Shown piece by piece: positions 10,036-24,550 of a stretch of DNA of 64,000 nt. This DNA is from Cyprinodon diabolis. Its lineage: Eukaryota; Chordata; Actinopteri; Cyprinodontiformes; Cyprinodontidae. Made by a program: the position numbers and the translations under genes. The stretch lies in assembly GCA_030533445.1 (NCBI GenBank), contig CM060064.1, positions 25,927,126-25,991,125 on the forward strand, given 5' to 3'. The notes beneath the pieces were generated by a model that ran no database searches, was not told the DNA's origin, and saw nothing but the letters and a program-made list of their open reading frames with translations. Positions within the stretch are counted from its first letter, which is position 1; each line of letters opens with the position of its first letter.

Positions 10036-11889
10036 TTTTCCTCAGGCGAACAAATTCAGGTCTCTTTGTCTTTGGTACATAGCAAAGTATTATAGATAAA
10101 TTGGGGCCTGATGTTCAGTAACAAAATCAATAAAAGCAAAATATTTCTTCATCAGAACCCTCTCCCCATAATATATAATTAAAATGTTGAAATAAAATTA
10201 CATTGCATGTCATTGTCCTATTGTAGTAGCGTACCAGTCATGAGTCTGCAGGCATTACTCTTGGTTATCCTCTGATGTGAAAAAGTTAAATCTGACATCA
10301 TGGGACTTACATGGTTATTCCATTGTCATACTGTCAGAGTAGTTTCATGCTGACATCTTTGAGGTTGAGCGCCTGTAGCTAATCTAGCTGTCTACACAGG
10401 CACTAAGGGAGGAACCTGTCAGCGTTCACTCAGCGCTCACAACAGACTCTACGACATCCACATTTAACACAGAGCTTTCAGAGCAGTGGAGAACGACTTA
10501 ATTAACTCTGGGAAGCTAGTATACTGCTAAAAACATTATCAAAGTTTATCTGGCTGATGCACAAACACGTTCCTGCTACCCAAATTTTCTTGTCATTCCA
10601 GTAGCGGACTGCTGTCAAAGAGGGAAGGCTGATCCAGAGGAGGGACCTTCATGATGTTGCATTCATTTTTTAACACTGGTACACTGCTGCTGTCACCTAT
10701 ATAAATAAATAATATCTTGGGTTTCTGTTAAAGCTTATTTGGAACATCGGTTAATCTTTAATGGCTAATTTTATGGCTACATGGGTTTGAAAATTAGCAG
10801 GCTCAGCTTTTTCAAAGTCTATGTTAGGAATTGAGAAAAAAGAAAAAAACTGAACTTGATGAGGTGAAGCTTAAAAAATTCCTGTTGATACAAGTCTGTC
10901 CAGATTAAGGTCATGTGTCCAAATCATTTTAATATATTAACACGCCTTTAACTCAACTATTGGTTATGGTTCTGTGAAAACTCAAAGCCCCAATCGGGTC
11001 ATTGCTTTCAGAATTATGTACAATGCAATATTCCTCCACAACAGGTTGACCGAATATAAGTTTGACTATTCAGTTTTTATTTGTTAGACATCTTAAAACT
11101 CATTGATCCTTTTTTTATCTCTTGCACATGTTTTGCCACTTTGTTTTGGCCTATCCAACTAAATCTTGATGAAATACTTGTTTAGTACAAGTTTAGTTTT
11201 GTACGACACAACAAGAACTTTTTCAAGGAACGAAAATACCTTTGGAGGGTCATTTTATAGTAGCAGGCAGGGGGGATTTGGATAACTTGGGTGCAAGCTC
11301 AGCCTGAAACAACTGTTATTGATCAGTGTTAGCAAACCATTGACCTGTACTAGATATGTGTCAATTTTTTAAATGAGAATGAATAGCCTCTGTAGTTCGC
11401 TGGCATGTGTGGCCAGGGTAAACACTACTTAGATATCAATCTATTTCAATGCTGCATATTGCATGTACTGCCTTTTTACAGTGATTTTTTTCTCTTAATG
11501 ACATTGATATCTCAATAAATGTACTAGTTGCATCATGTGTTAATTTTAAAAGTTATTGCCGTTTTTTTAAACTCAAACCCAGGATCAAAAAGGCATTCGA
11601 ATTTTCTTGAGATATATACTTTACACAGTAATGAATTTTAAAATGCATTGAAGGAGCTGGTGATTTTAGCAGAAAATCAGAAAGAAATGGGACAAGCAGA
11701 GGAAGAAGTTTGCCTCAGCAAACTACTCGTATCATTTTTACCTTTTTGATTTGTTTCACATTTAAATCCCAAATGTTAATGCTTTTAGTTAAACTTGTGT
11801 GTGTTATACAGGAATGTACAGTAATGTGTTTCTCTGACCAGTTTCAATGTTGCTTCATATTTGTCAAATATATTTGTTTAGAATCGCAT
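10036..11889. other. Intergenic, no gene seen
   Basis: Mostly AT-rich. A less AT-rich block at about 10380-10640 may be an old repeat, but I cannot identify it. The frame at 11710-11916 runs into the next MITE and is not considered a gene. Confidence 0.4.
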
Positions 11890-12660
11890 CTGCAGTGGTG
11901 GAAAGTAACAAAGTAAATTTACTTGATTACTGTACTTGAGTACATTTTTTTCATTATATTTGCTTTACTTGAGTAATTTCTTAAGGGGGGGGTACTTATA
12001 ACTTTCACTCCACTACATTTCAAAGTCAAATATTGTACTTTCTACTCCATTTCGAGGAAGTTGCAAGTTCCTTGTTACTTTTGTCTAAGCTTAGCTATGC
12101 AATCTGCAAATTTCAACATGCAGGATAGCAGCGCTCAGGACTGAATTTGAACACCATTGTTTTAGAGATTTGCATAACATTCCACAAGATATCATTTGTA
12201 GTTTTTAAATATTAGTAAGGCATTAGTTTTTTGCCATATGGCCAAGTTGTTGCAGTAGGATGAGTTCTCAAATCAGAGTTTCGGTTTCTTTTTGGTAACA
12301 GATTAAACCATAAACTACTGTTCCATAATGAAAATGTGAGGATATTCAAGTCACTCCTGTTTTCTTTTTGGCTTGTTTTTAAATTATAAATAACAATCAA
12401 CATACTTATTTTTTGTGTCATTTTTTTTTATGCTGAAGTTCTTTCCAGGTGCTGTAGGATATGTAGAGGGTGGTTCTACACTTCAGTATGTCAGGTGGTT
12501 TCTGAAAGTTACAAGGTTCTTAAAAATTACCCTGAAAATTAAACAATGTACTGATATTAGAAAATGTAATATCTATTTTTGAATACTAAAGTACTTATAA
12601 ATGTGTGTACTTATGATTACTTAAGTATTTTGTTGCTTAAGATTTCAGCCCAACTTTCCT
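11890..12660. mobile_element. GTACTT-rich MITE (CAGTGGTGGAAAGTAA family), likely hAT-like
   Basis: It starts CAGTGGTGGAAAGTAAC and contains many direct and inverted copies of GTACTT/AAGTAC, including CACTCCACTACATTTCAAAG. This is a very common teleost non-autonomous element. The right terminus is degraded, so the end coordinate is approximate. Confidence 0.65.
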
Positions 12661-12749
12661 TTCATGTTTTATCAATCATTTGATTTTTCTTTTAATATTA
12701 TTTTCTAATAAAGTATATTTTTCCTGTCCACTGCAATGTCCTATTAAAT

Positions 12750-12827
12750 CATTTCTTATGTACAGAACTTTGAATTGTGTTGCCACTGAAATACACCATA
12801 TAAATAACCTTGCCTTGTCTTGCCTTC
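12750..12827 (+). mobile_element. 3' tail of a fish LINE
   Basis: It resembles the usual 3' end of fish LINEs: a TACAGAACTTTGAATTG block, then a CCATATAAATAA segment and a tandem CCTTGTCTTGCC-type tail. Only the terminal ~80 bp are present. Confidence 0.5.
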
Positions 12828-13549
12828 ATGAACTATTAATATTTTTTTTTTAAACAATGGTTTTCTTCTTACCACTCTTACATAAAAGGACGATTTTCAG
12901 GAGGCAAAAATATTAGTTGTCTGATCAAACAAGAATTTGGATATTTGGTTGAACTATTTCTGGATTTAAAAAAAGGGTAGGGGGAGTTTAGATTAAGGAG
13001 TTATTTTCAAGAAAGATTAAAATATATATATATATTTTTTCTACAGTATAATGTACAAAGTCTGCATATGAGTAGAGAGGTCAACAGCTTTTAATGTTTT
13101 TGGAAGGTACATCTACTTTTTCCATTTGGTCATAATTTAATTTAGCTGGTTAACTATGCAGGTGAAATCATAAAAGGGACTTTAGTGGCTATGGTCTGAA
13201 ACAGGAAGATGCTCTAGAAGATAAAAGGTAGACTCTGGTGGAATTTTAAAGTAAAATCAATGCCAGTGACACTACGGCACAGTTATGCATAAAAAAAAAG
13301 CAACAATACATAGAAATATAGTAACAGGAAATGTTATATTATAGCAAACCAACTTTGGCAATCTGATGGTGTTGAACAATCCTGCAGGGTGTATTAACTG
13401 TGCCTTGATTAGAGACAATTAGAATAATTTAGATTTCCACTTAAACAGGAGGTGCAGAAGAGCTGAAACGTGGACAGCACAGAAATACTCATTAATATTA
13501 TCAGATTCTAAGCCAGAGAAATTTTGTCTCCACAAAATGAAAGAAACAA
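12828..13549. other. Intergenic, no gene seen
   Basis: AT-rich, with short A runs and a small TA tract at 13022-13040. Confidence 0.45.
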
Positions 13550-13840
13550 TCAGCTGCGATAAATCCTGGATGCTCCCTGAGCATGCGTGGGTTCTCTCCG
13601 GGTACTCCGGCTTCCTGCCACAGTCCAAAAATATGACTGTTAGGTTAATTGGCTTCTCTAAATTCTCCTTGTATGTTAGTGAGTTTGTGAATGGTGGTTT
13701 GTCCTGTGTGTCTCTGTGTTTCCCTGCAATAGACTGGCGACCTCTCCAGGGTGTACCCCGCCTCTGGCCTGTAGACAGCTGGAGATAGGCACCAGCACCC
13801 CTCACAACCCCAGCTGGGATAAACAGTGACAGACAATGGA
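13550..13840 (+). repeat. Teleost dispersed repeat (CTCCGGGTACTCCGGCTTCC family), copy 1
   Basis: It contains GCATGCGTGGGTTCTCTCCG, ACTGGCGACCTCTCCAGGGT and GGAGATAGGCACCAGCACC, hallmarks of a very abundant fish interspersed repeat, and ends in an ATGGATGGAT-type tail. Class is uncertain. It explains the overlapping open frames at 13419-13836 on both strands. Confidence 0.8.
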
Positions 13841-13944
13841 TGGATAAATCCTGGACAGCACAGTTTGTAGCGCTGCTAGATTGTAGCGCTGCTATCTTGC
13901 AGCAAAAAGGTCCTTACTTTAGTTCCTTGCATCTTTCTGCAGTG

Positions 13945-14110
13945 AGTTTGCATATTCTCAATGTGGGTGGGTGTTTTTTCTCAGGGTACTGCAGCTTCTT
14001 CCAGCAGTCCAAAAACATGACTTTTAGGCTAATTGGTGACTGAATTGGCGTTAGGTGTATGTGTGGTTGCATGTCTATGTGTTGCCTCTAATGGACAGGT
14101 TAACCCTAAA
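13945..14110 (+). repeat. Teleost dispersed repeat, diverged partial copy 2
   Basis: It has the same order of blocks as copy 1 (a TCCAAAAACATGACT segment, GCTAATTGG, then a TGTGTTGCC block) but is more diverged and truncated. Same orientation, about 100 bp downstream of copy 1. Confidence 0.65.
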
Positions 14111-14248
14111 CCAATGGAAGAGCAGCTTAGACTTAGACAGATTGTATTTGTGATTTTGTTTACACAAGTGTAAAACAAAAAAGAAGTTTCGTTTGGAACA
14201 ACTCTCTTGACAATTTCATCTTTTTAAAAGTGCAGCCTTGAAAAATAG

Positions 14249-15154
14249 ACCACTGTCCAGGATGAAACAACTAAGATCCAGGAGTACATCAGGAAGATGG
14301 CCCCCAAAGACAAATGGCTTGGCGAATACCTCAAGCAGGAGAAAACTGAAAGTGAGGACAAGAAAGAGGAAGGAGAACCATCATGGAGGGACAAGCCACT
14401 GCACGGCATATACCACAGACAAATAGAAGAAGTGGCTGATATCAAAAAATCCTACCAGTGGCTGGAAAAGGCTGGACTGAAGGACAGCACAGAGGCACTA
14501 ATCATGGCAGTACAAGAACAGGCACTCAGTACAAGATTAATAGAGGCCAGGGTCTACCACACCAGGCAGGACCCCCGATGCAGACTGTGCAAAGATGCCT
14601 CTGAAACAATACAGCACATAACAGCAGGGTGTAAAATGCAGGCAGGAAGTGCATACATGGAACGCCACAACCAGGTAGCTGTCATAGTGTACAGGAACAT
14701 CTGCCATAAGTATGGGCTGGAAGTCCCAAGTTCAAAATGGAAGACACCTCCTAAGGTAGTTGAGAATGACCGAGCTAAGATCCTATGGGACTTCAAGATC
14801 CGGACTGACAAACAGGTGATGGCTAACCAACCAGACATCGTGTTGATCGACAAACAGCAGAAGAAGGCAGTAGTGATAGATGTGGCAATCCCAAGCGACA
14901 GCAACATCAAGAAGAAAGAACACGAGAAGCTTGAGAAATACCAAGGGCTGAAGGAGGAGCTAGAAAAGACGTGGAAAGTAAGAGCAGCAGTGGTGCCAGT
15001 GGTAATTGTAGCACTGGGGGCTGTGACTCCCAAACTGGGAGAGTGGCTACAGCAGATTCCAGGTAAAACATCAGAGGTCTCTGTCCAGAAGAGCGCAGTC
15101 CTAGGAACAGCTAAGATACTGCGCAGAACCCTCAAACTCCCAGGCCTCTGGTAG
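14249..15154 (+). CDS. C-terminus of an R4/Dong/Rex6-type LINE ORF (restriction-like endonuclease)
   Basis: An uninterrupted frame of about 300 codons; the ATG at 14297 gives 285 residues, but similarity to R4-clade proteins seems to begin about 16 codons upstream. It carries a Cys-Cys-His-Cys knuckle, [18 protein letters not shown] (residues ~95-112). Downstream is [20 protein letters not shown] (about 177-196), the PD...D core of the restriction-enzyme-like endonuclease, then [13 protein letters not shown] and [16 protein letters not shown]. In the family this domain nicks the target DNA for target-primed reverse transcription. The reverse transcriptase part is absent, so the copy is 5'-truncated. 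The stop is followed within 10 bp by a (TA)n tract. Having no stop over 900 bp suggests a fairly recent insertion. It is not a host gene as far as can be judged. Confidence 0.85.
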   Translation, partial: TTVQDETTKIQEYIRKMAPKDKWLGEYLKQEKTESEDKKEEGEPSWRDKPLHGIYHRQIEEVADIKKSYQWLEKAGLKDSTEALIMAVQEQALSTRLIEARVYHTRQDPRCRLCKDASETIQHITAGCKMQAGSAYMERHNQVAVIVYRNICHKYGLEVPSSKWKTPPKVVENDRAKILWDFKIRTDKQVMANQPDIVLIDKQQKKAVVIDVAIPSDSNIKKKEHEKLEKYQGLKEELEKTWKVRAAVVPVVIVALGAVTPKLGEWLQQIPGKTSEVSVQKSAVLGTAKILRRTLKLPGLW

Positions 15155-15162
15155 AGGACCAG

Positions 15163-17276
<2,114 letters not shown>

Positions 17277-17345
<69 letters not shown>
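17277..17345. repeat. Compound (TA)n(TG)n microsatellite
   Basis: About 45 bp of TA followed by about 20 bp of TG. Confidence 0.95.
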
Positions 17346-17925
17346 CAAGGAAGATATGATCAATACAATTTCTTTTTAATATGTGGGTAAAAATGCCTAA
17401 TTAATGCAATACAAAACAAGTATGTGGTCATAACACATTAGGAAGATATTTTAATGTTGTTTGAAGTATTTTTCTTTCAGCAATACCACAAATATAAAAA
17501 CAACAACTGCATTTAGTATTAATACCATGCCAGATTTTTTTCTGGGTTCTGTCAGCTTGAACAAAGTGGATGTTGACATTTATAACGCTTTAAGATTCCA
17601 GGAATAGGATGAGACTGGAAGAGACTCATCAAAATGGAATCCAGTGGAGAGTTCCAAGAATGGCAAAACTAGTCAGTAGGTTCAGGGGGGATTTAATTTA
17701 AAAAAAAAGACCCACATTGCTTTGCATTTTCTCTTCTTTCTCTTAAAAAATGAAATGTAAAAAAAATAAATAGATAAAAAGCTTTTTTGTATCGACTCTA
17801 TTCATTCTTGCATGATACAACAAAAGAGCCAAAACATTGTATATTATAATTTAGTATAGTTTATCACATAACTTTTACTTAAGGGGAATCTAGGTACCTT
17901 TAAGGCATGTATTTTTTTTATTCAA

Positions 17926-18065
<140 letters not shown>

Positions 18066-18116
18066 TCTTTTTGTTTAAGCTCCCATCCATTTTTGCACTG
18101 AACTGAATAAACAAAC

Positions 18117-18166
18117 AAAAAATAATAATAATAATTTTTTTTTTTTTTTAATTATTATTATTATTT
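18117..18166. repeat. Palindromic (AAT)n / T-run / (ATT)n tract
   Basis: Five AAT units, a T run of about 16 and five ATT units in mirror complement, able to fold into an AT hairpin. Confidence 0.8.
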
Positions 18167-18360
18167 GTGTTTGTATGGGGTACTTCCAACTCAAATGTTT
18201 TAAAGACTTATTCATTGATCTGATAAGTGTTGTCGGATACAGTACATTTCATTTCTAGCCTCCTCACTACTATTATGTAACTAAAGCATACATTAGATAA
18301 ATCGTTGCGGTATCACATTTATGAGGATGGAATCAATTGTAGTATTTCTTCCGGGTTGAG

Positions 18361-18791
18361 GAAATCCAGGGAGGGATGAGCGAGGAGACGCTGCCAGTGT
18401 TTGCTGAGCACATCAGCAGCCAGCCAGCCAGCCAGCCGCTCGGGGCTCCTGCCTCTCAGTCACACAGACAGCCGCATAGGAGACAGGCAGCAGCGCTCAG
18501 GGCGCACGAGACTCAAACCCACTCTTAGATTCTCGCTTTTCGTAAATGGATATATTCAGATGTAACGCTGTTTGAGGCCGGGTGGTGTTAATTTTGGAGA
18601 AACTTTTTTTAGGTACCCAGTTTGTCTGAAACGTTTGCAGGGAGCCGCTCTCCCCACAGCGTTAGCTCGCTAAGCTAGCTAGCCCGCTAACTTAGCGGTG
18701 AGACTTTGTATCAACGTCAGTTTTCTGCCTCGGAGCTAGCCTGCGGTCTTTTTGCGCCACGGCGGCAGATTGACGTGACCTATCAGGACAG
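18361..18791 (+). other. Candidate untranslated first exon and promoter-proximal region of a plus-strand gene (possibly galnt1)
   Basis: This block is clearly richer in GC and CpG than its surroundings, with (CAGC)n, GCTAGC-type and CACGG motifs. It ends in the splice donor GACAG|GTAAGTG at 18791/18792. No frame stays open through the donor, so the exon appears untranslated. The transcription start is unknown; the 5' edge given is where base composition changes. In mammals INO80C lies head-to-head with GALNT1, which has 5' untranslated exons. The position and strand here agree, so galnt1 (polypeptide N-acetylgalactosaminyltransferase 1, Golgi, first step of mucin-type O-glycosylation) is the best candidate. 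The sequence itself does not prove it. Confidence 0.55.
18376..18528 (+). CDS. Upstream ORF in the candidate first exon (50 codons)
   Basis: The frame starts MSEETLPVFAEHISSQPASQ and ends ETQTHS before TAG at 18526-18528. It is Gln/Ser/Pro-rich and partly made by the CAGC repeat. It matters only if transcription starts upstream of 18376. A further short uORF (9 codons) starts at the ATG near 18547. Such uORFs usually reduce translation of the main frame; no function is claimed for the peptide. Confidence 0.3.
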   Translation: MSEETLPVFAEHISSQPASQPLGAPASQSHRQPHRRQAAALRAHETQTHS

Positions 18792-20273
18792 GTAAGTGAA
18801 AGAAGCCTGTTCTGTAATACTGTTTATTTATTAAATTTTTTTGAACCCGTATATAAGCACTTCTGGTTTCGCCGCTGGTCAGCGAGCTTCTAACGGTATC
18901 TAGAAGCAGCCTGGTGCCTCGGCTGGCTCCGGGTTCTTGTTGACAGAAGCAGCGAGGATGGGATGCGATTCATCGTTCATCTCTAAGCTCACACTTGCTT
19001 TTCTTGCGAGCTCACGTGTGCAAGCTTTTTGTTTAAAAAAACACAATTCCTTAGACATTTTTATTCAATCCAATGTTTCTTTTTCAACCTCGAGTGCTGA
19101 TTTACGGCGAATGGGCAACTGTCAGGGTAAAAAATATTTACACATTTGCCGCATATCACCGCAGTTGGGTTAAATAACAGTTTATTCAAATAGCTGTAAC
19201 AGTTTACCGATACCCAGTCCTCCAAATGTGTGTAAAGGAGCTGTTCAAAGTTGACCGTCACGCTTTCTGCAATGGAGAACGTGTGTTCGCAGTATTCCTG
19301 GTGGTCGTTTCCTCTCGTTTTTCCTCCCTATGAAACATTAGAGCTTGGGTGTTGCATTACAGGCTGAGAAGATGAGCCCTAAACAAGAGTTTAACCTCCG
19401 ATTGTTAGCTCACGTGTCGGTTAGAGGTCCGATCAGTCACAAAAAGGGGGGGAAATGAATAGAAATGTGACCAGCTTATCACATTTAAAGGTTATGAATA
19501 ACTTGAAGACGTTTTATTGCAGATGAGTTAAGCTTTTAGAGCCTGAGATGTCAGGGAATGTTTATAATGAAGGGTTGCGCTCAAGTGAGCATGCATTAAC
19601 AATGGTGTTATTATCTTCAGAGATAAGAAAAAATGATTTAACATCAATCCAAGAAGAGTCAGGAATGCAGGGCAGAGAATGAGGATATTATTGAGAGGAA
19701 ATACATTTTTCCAACCCTTTCATGCCTCCTGAGGGGAGATAAACAGATGAACATATTTTTACATTTTTTTTTGTGGCCTCTGCTATCAACCTTTGTTTAT
19801 AAAGGTCCAAATTTAATATCTCAACAGAAATATGAAAGATCTGGCCCAACTATGTATCTGCAAATAAATTTTTATTAAATCTGCTTCCGACTTTAAGTTA
19901 AAAAAATGCACTTTATACTTACAACTTTTTGTAATACCAAAGCACTCTATTTGTAACTGTAGAGTACAAGAAATGCTTTAAACTGTTCTTAAACCCAAAT
20001 GATTTCTTATTCTGATTTTGACCGATTCCATTTATTTCCCTTGGGACTTAATCTCATAAAATAAACCATATGCTAATAATTATTTACTAGAAACAGCAGT
20101 TTTGATTACAACAGGGGAAAAATGAAGACTCCTAAGATAATGGCCATTTCTGAAAGAATATCCTTAACCTTTAACTGATTTTGATAAAAAAAATTGTAAA
20201 ATAAGTCAAATGTAAATATTTTAGTAAAATAAAAGTACATTTTTAATCTCTATAGACAGTATATTGAAAAATG
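18792..20273. other. Probable intron 1 start, no other gene seen
   Basis: The first few hundred bases stay moderately GC-rich. The frame at 18937-19173 is open but has no domain and no flanking splice consensus I can support. It is AT-rich afterwards. Confidence 0.4.
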
Positions 20274-20367
20274 GTATTGATGCCCTATTTGTTGGTACTG
20301 ATACCGATACCACTATTGTAATGCTGATTCAGGGCCCCGCCCGATACTGGTATCAGTGCAACACTAA
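20274..20367. mobile_element. Fragment of a hAT-type MITE terminus
   Basis: It contains ACTGATACCGATACCAC and ends CGATACTGGTATCAGTGCAACACTA, the end of a common fish hAT MITE family (reverse complement begins TAGTGTTGCACTGATACC). The other end was not found. Confidence 0.55.
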
Positions 20368-20830
20368 AGTTTATCTTTAGTGTTTCTATCTCACTCCAGT
20401 ATAAACTTCAGTTGGATTAAAAAAAAAAAAAACAACATTAAACATTCAAATGTTCTAACTGCCCTCACATAAAAAGGGAAATTTAACTCACTGCCTAAGG
20501 AACCAAAATATTTGGACAGTGTGTCACTGTGGTTTAAGTGTAATGTTAATTTGAGGCCTCTCTGTTTTGATCTACCTTGTTGATAATAGTTGTAATAAAA
20601 TGTTGTCTTTGTGCTTACAATTTCTAAGGGGCATGAACAAAACTCACAAACAAAGTAGTTTGGTCGTTTGATAACTAAACACTTGTAAATATTATTGAGG
20701 TGCCATCATAACCGGCTGCATTGTGTTCAGTTCCTTCCAAAATAAATCCTTAATTTAGCCTCAGCTGAGTGTAAAGTACAAAGCAGGCTTGGGCTGATTG
20801 TAGATAAACTTGGTCCAGGCTTATGTTAAG
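20368..20830. other. No gene or clear repeat seen
   Basis: AT-rich sequence containing one A run of about 14. Confidence 0.45.
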
Positions 20831-21382
20831 ATGGGCATACACTGTACGATTTTTTTGCCCTATTTGGGCCGATTTTCCAGTCGTGGGAGAATTCTTTGGA
20901 TCGGGCCAAGTTTCAGCCTCATTGTGCATCCTGCGTCATGTAGTATACAGGGGGTAACGAGGGGGGATCAGCCTCTTACGACCGCCTCCCGATCAGGAAT
21001 CGTAAGGTCGGGAGAAAATCGAATGTTTGAAATCCAGTTGGCCCTCGTAAGGTGTTTGTTGACAAATCAGTATCTGTATAGTATAATTTGTAGAAGCAGA
21101 GTTACGAGCCAATTTACCAGAACTTCGAGCACTGCGCATGTGCAAACAACAAAGGTCTTCTTCTCCCAGATTTTTGAGTCCGATCTGAGCAATCTCTCAT
21201 CGCTGAGTCCAACGTGTGGTTTTTGGACGTTACATTGCATGAAGATAGATTGCATCAGAGCGTCGGGCCGTACAGTGTGAAAAAATACAATGTGAGCTGT
21301 GAACCTTTAATCACTGCGGCTTCGATATACAGTTTGAGCTGTAGCTGCGTGCAACAATTGAAAATATCGTACAGCGTTTGCT
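20831..21382. mobile_element. MITE with CTGTACGAT termini
   Basis: The left part reads CATACACTGTACGATTTTT and the right part, on the other strand, ACGCTGTACGATATTTT. Internal TCGGGCCGTACAGTGTG is a further inverted copy. It is a structured non-autonomous element; superfamily not assigned. It accounts for the frame at 20810-21280. It ends close to the start of the Tc1-like element. Confidence 0.55.
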
Positions 21383-21393
21383 GGGAATTTATG

Positions 21394-22757
21394 TACAGTG
21401 GTGTGTACATAAATGTGGTGTGATTTATTTTTTTGTTTGCATGTCACACTGTTTCAGAAAATCCAATAATTGTAAATATTAGTTAAAGATAAAAAAAAAG
21501 TAATCACAAAGTGTAGGAAAAAATGCAAGCCCTGTGTGAAAAAAATGATTGCCCCCTAAATTCTAGCATAGGCTCCCTTTTTGCAGCAACAGTTGCATTC
21601 AACAAACTTGATTTACTTCTAACGTGGAGTGGGTCTTTTCCATAGAAGTGGAGAAGTTTTGACCCAATCTCATCTTTGCAGAATTGTTGTAATTAAGGCA
21701 TAATAGTAGGTTGTGGAACACAAGGCCTTTTTTGGCCACTCTACAGCATTTCAATGGCATTTAGGTTAGGACTTTGTCTAGGCCACTCCAAAGTCCTAAT
21801 ATGGATTTTGTTTTTTATCCATTATGAGGTGGAATCAATGGTGTTTCTGTGGATAACTTTCCTGCTGCAGAATCCAGGTTTGTCTGAGGTCACAAGCAGC
21901 TAGCTTGACCTTAGGAGTTTTTTTGTTGTTGTTGTTTTATGGTGGACAGCAGAATTCACGGATCAATTTATCACAGCTGGTCTTCCAGGCCCTGAAGGAG
22001 CAAAGCAGCCCCAAACCATCACAATACCACCACCATAGTTTACAGATGGTAGAATCTTTTTCTAAAATGCAGTGTTACGGTTTTGTCCTGTCAGTATAGA
22101 ATATTTTCCCAAAGGATTTGGGGATTATCCATATGTGTTCTTAGAAATTGATGTTATCCTAAATGTTATTTTGCCTAAACATTGGTTTCGTCATGAAACT
22201 CTACCATAATGGACATTTTTCCTAGTCTCCCTCTTATGATGGACAATGAGCTTAAAAGTTAGTTTTTCCTTGATGCATCTGCAAAGTCTAAACAGTCCCT
22301 CCTGGCCACACTAACACCATTTTGGCACCTACACCCCTCTAAATGTTCCAGAAAAATAGGGAAGTTTGTGACTATTTTTTGACAGTTCTGTTCCATGCAG
22401 AAATCGTGGAGAATGAGCAACAGCTTCCACCCGCTGGAGTTTTAAAATATGGTCTATAAATATCACCACAATTGAAAGATTGTGAACAACTTTTGAAAAT
22501 AAATTACTGTCACTTATGGATTACCCTAAGAGGCATTGAAAGTTGAAACAATGTTGTTTTAATCATACATGAAGTGTGGTGTTCTTCATGCAGGACATGT
22601 ATGTTTGGATTTTTATTTTTCCTTCGTATTAAAAACTGCATGTTGTGTTTACTAATTACTATTTAAATTTATGTTATGTTCTTAACCGTTTTAACTATGA
22701 CACACATGCCAAAACAAATAAGAAGTAAGAAAGGGGCAAACACTACCCCAACTTTAT
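21394..22757 (-). mobile_element. Degenerate Tc1-like transposon
   Basis: The left end is TACAGTGGTGTG and the right end has GGGGCAAACACTACC in inverted orientation, as in fish Tc1-like elements with long inverted repeats. On the minus strand transposase fragments can be read in several frames: PKSFGKIFYTDRTK, then GGGIVMVWGCF and SGPGRPAVI around 21960-22130, interrupted by stops and frameshifts. Length about 1.36 kb against about 1.6 kb for intact relatives. It is inactive. The frame at 21905-22099 is its antisense shadow. Confidence 0.85.
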
Positions 22758-24550
22758 ATACTGCTATAAAATATATTGCAGATAAAGTCTGAATTTATGA
22801 TACTTACATTAGAGTAAGTTCCTCGTAGTATCTGTATTGTGTACTGTGAAATGGTGATAATTTGCAATACATCTTGCAGCCCAAGAGCGGAGGTTTAGAA
22901 ATATTGTTCTGAACGTGAAGATGTGCAGGGAAATGCTAAACAGTATAAAAATATCCTTAACTAAGCAGGTCAGTATAGTCGAGCAGAATTGGTTTTTCAC
23001 AGTTAAATGTGGCGTATGACATTCAGGTGAAACAGGCATGCATTTGTCCTGACTGTGTGACAAACATACCTCAAGGCCCTACGAGTGAGCTCAGCACCGT
23101 GGTAAAGCATGACTGTCAGGCATTGAAAGGAAATGAATCATGTTCCCCATTTCAAGGCCGTTGAGTTAAGTTGCTAGATTTGTTTCCTTCCCTTTTTGTT
23201 AACTTTGCAGTCAGGCCAAAGCACACGTTTGGTGTTTGTATGTCAAGATGTCATGATGGATTGAAGAGTTTTGTTATCTTTTATAATGTCTTTTTTTTTT
23301 TTTTCTCTCATTTGAGCGGTTTAGATTATGAAAGTGTCAAATATACAGGATGTGAAAGTCTGGGCGTCTTTCGGTGTCTCACAAATGGTTTGTTGCTCAT
23401 ATATAGGTGTGAGTCAGTGGTTGCATTGTTTTAAATTTTTTTTTTTGTTAGGCATGCCTTTAAGATTCATTTGTGCTCTTAAAGTTACTTCAGTATGTCA
23501 TGAAAAACTGTCAATCTTTTATAAATTCTCAGTTTATCATGGAGCATAGTTTTGGTTTCTATTGGCCTGAAGTGGCCCTGGAACAATAGCTCTATTCTGG
23601 CCCATGTCTTTGGTGGGAGGCAACAGCACTCGGTGCTCTCGGGACCCTGTGTGCCAGTGGGGCTTGGTTTGGGATTCGGTTTCCCAGCCACCTGGAGCTC
23701 TGAGCCCAGGAATGCCATTGTTCCTCTGTCCAGACTATGGCCAGATCAGACCCAAATAAACAGACACATGCATGAGGACCCTACATCAAAACTTTGGTTA
23801 TCTGTCTTTGTTACTGTACATCCCCATTAGTCACAGTAACTATAATCAGAGAAACATTGCTGGGATGGAAGCTGAGATTTGACATTTGCAGAAAAGTCAT
23901 GGATAAGTTGCTTGTCTGTGTTTTGCAGCAGTAGGCGATATGAAATGTGTGTACTTTGAAAAATGTATCTCCCTCATTTTTGTCCCAGCAACTTACAAAG
24001 AACAAATTTTGTCTGTAACCTTTAGATTGTACAATTCATATATATATATATTACAGTAGCAATAACCCCTTTATTTGACACTTGATAGACAGGACATGTG
24101 CTAAAGAAAATAGACCTCCACATTAATAAGTAGTATTTTGACTACAACCTGTAACAGCTACAAGAAGGCCTCATATAGTTTTGGACTTACTTGCCCTAAC
24201 TCAGCGTCTCAATAACACGCTTTTTCCAATCTAAATGACAGTTCAATCATATATTGATCAGCATGATTAATAACTTTGGATCTGAGAACAAAATCAGGGG
24301 TCATAAGTTATAATGGATTTACAACTAAATATTGTAGAAGTTCAAAAAAGTGCAAAGGCTTAAAAAAATAATTTGAACACAAGCGCAAGTGTTTTAAAAT
24401 TACAATCTTGCCATTTGATTAATAGGAGCTGCTGTGTTAACACGGTAATCACATCAAAGCTAATAATAGGTTAGTTGAGAGTGACACGTATGTTAACAAA
24501 AAACCATGTGTATGCACATGCTGGCCCCTTTATTTAGTTCACCTTGTTAG
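22758..24550. other. Probable intron, no exon supported
   Basis: The segment 23550-23780 is GC-richer, contains repeated GGCCC/GGCCA motifs and is open on both strands (23485-23718 minus, 23552-23830 plus). It is probably an old repeat, but I cannot name it. The remainder is AT-rich. Confidence 0.4.

Noticed and set aside
13419..13836. Overlapping frames of up to 128 residues on both strands
   Set aside because: Fall within an abundant teleost dispersed repeat.
14554..15135. 193-residue minus-strand frame
   Set aside because: Antisense shadow of the R4-type LINE frame on the plus strand, which carries the recognisable motifs.
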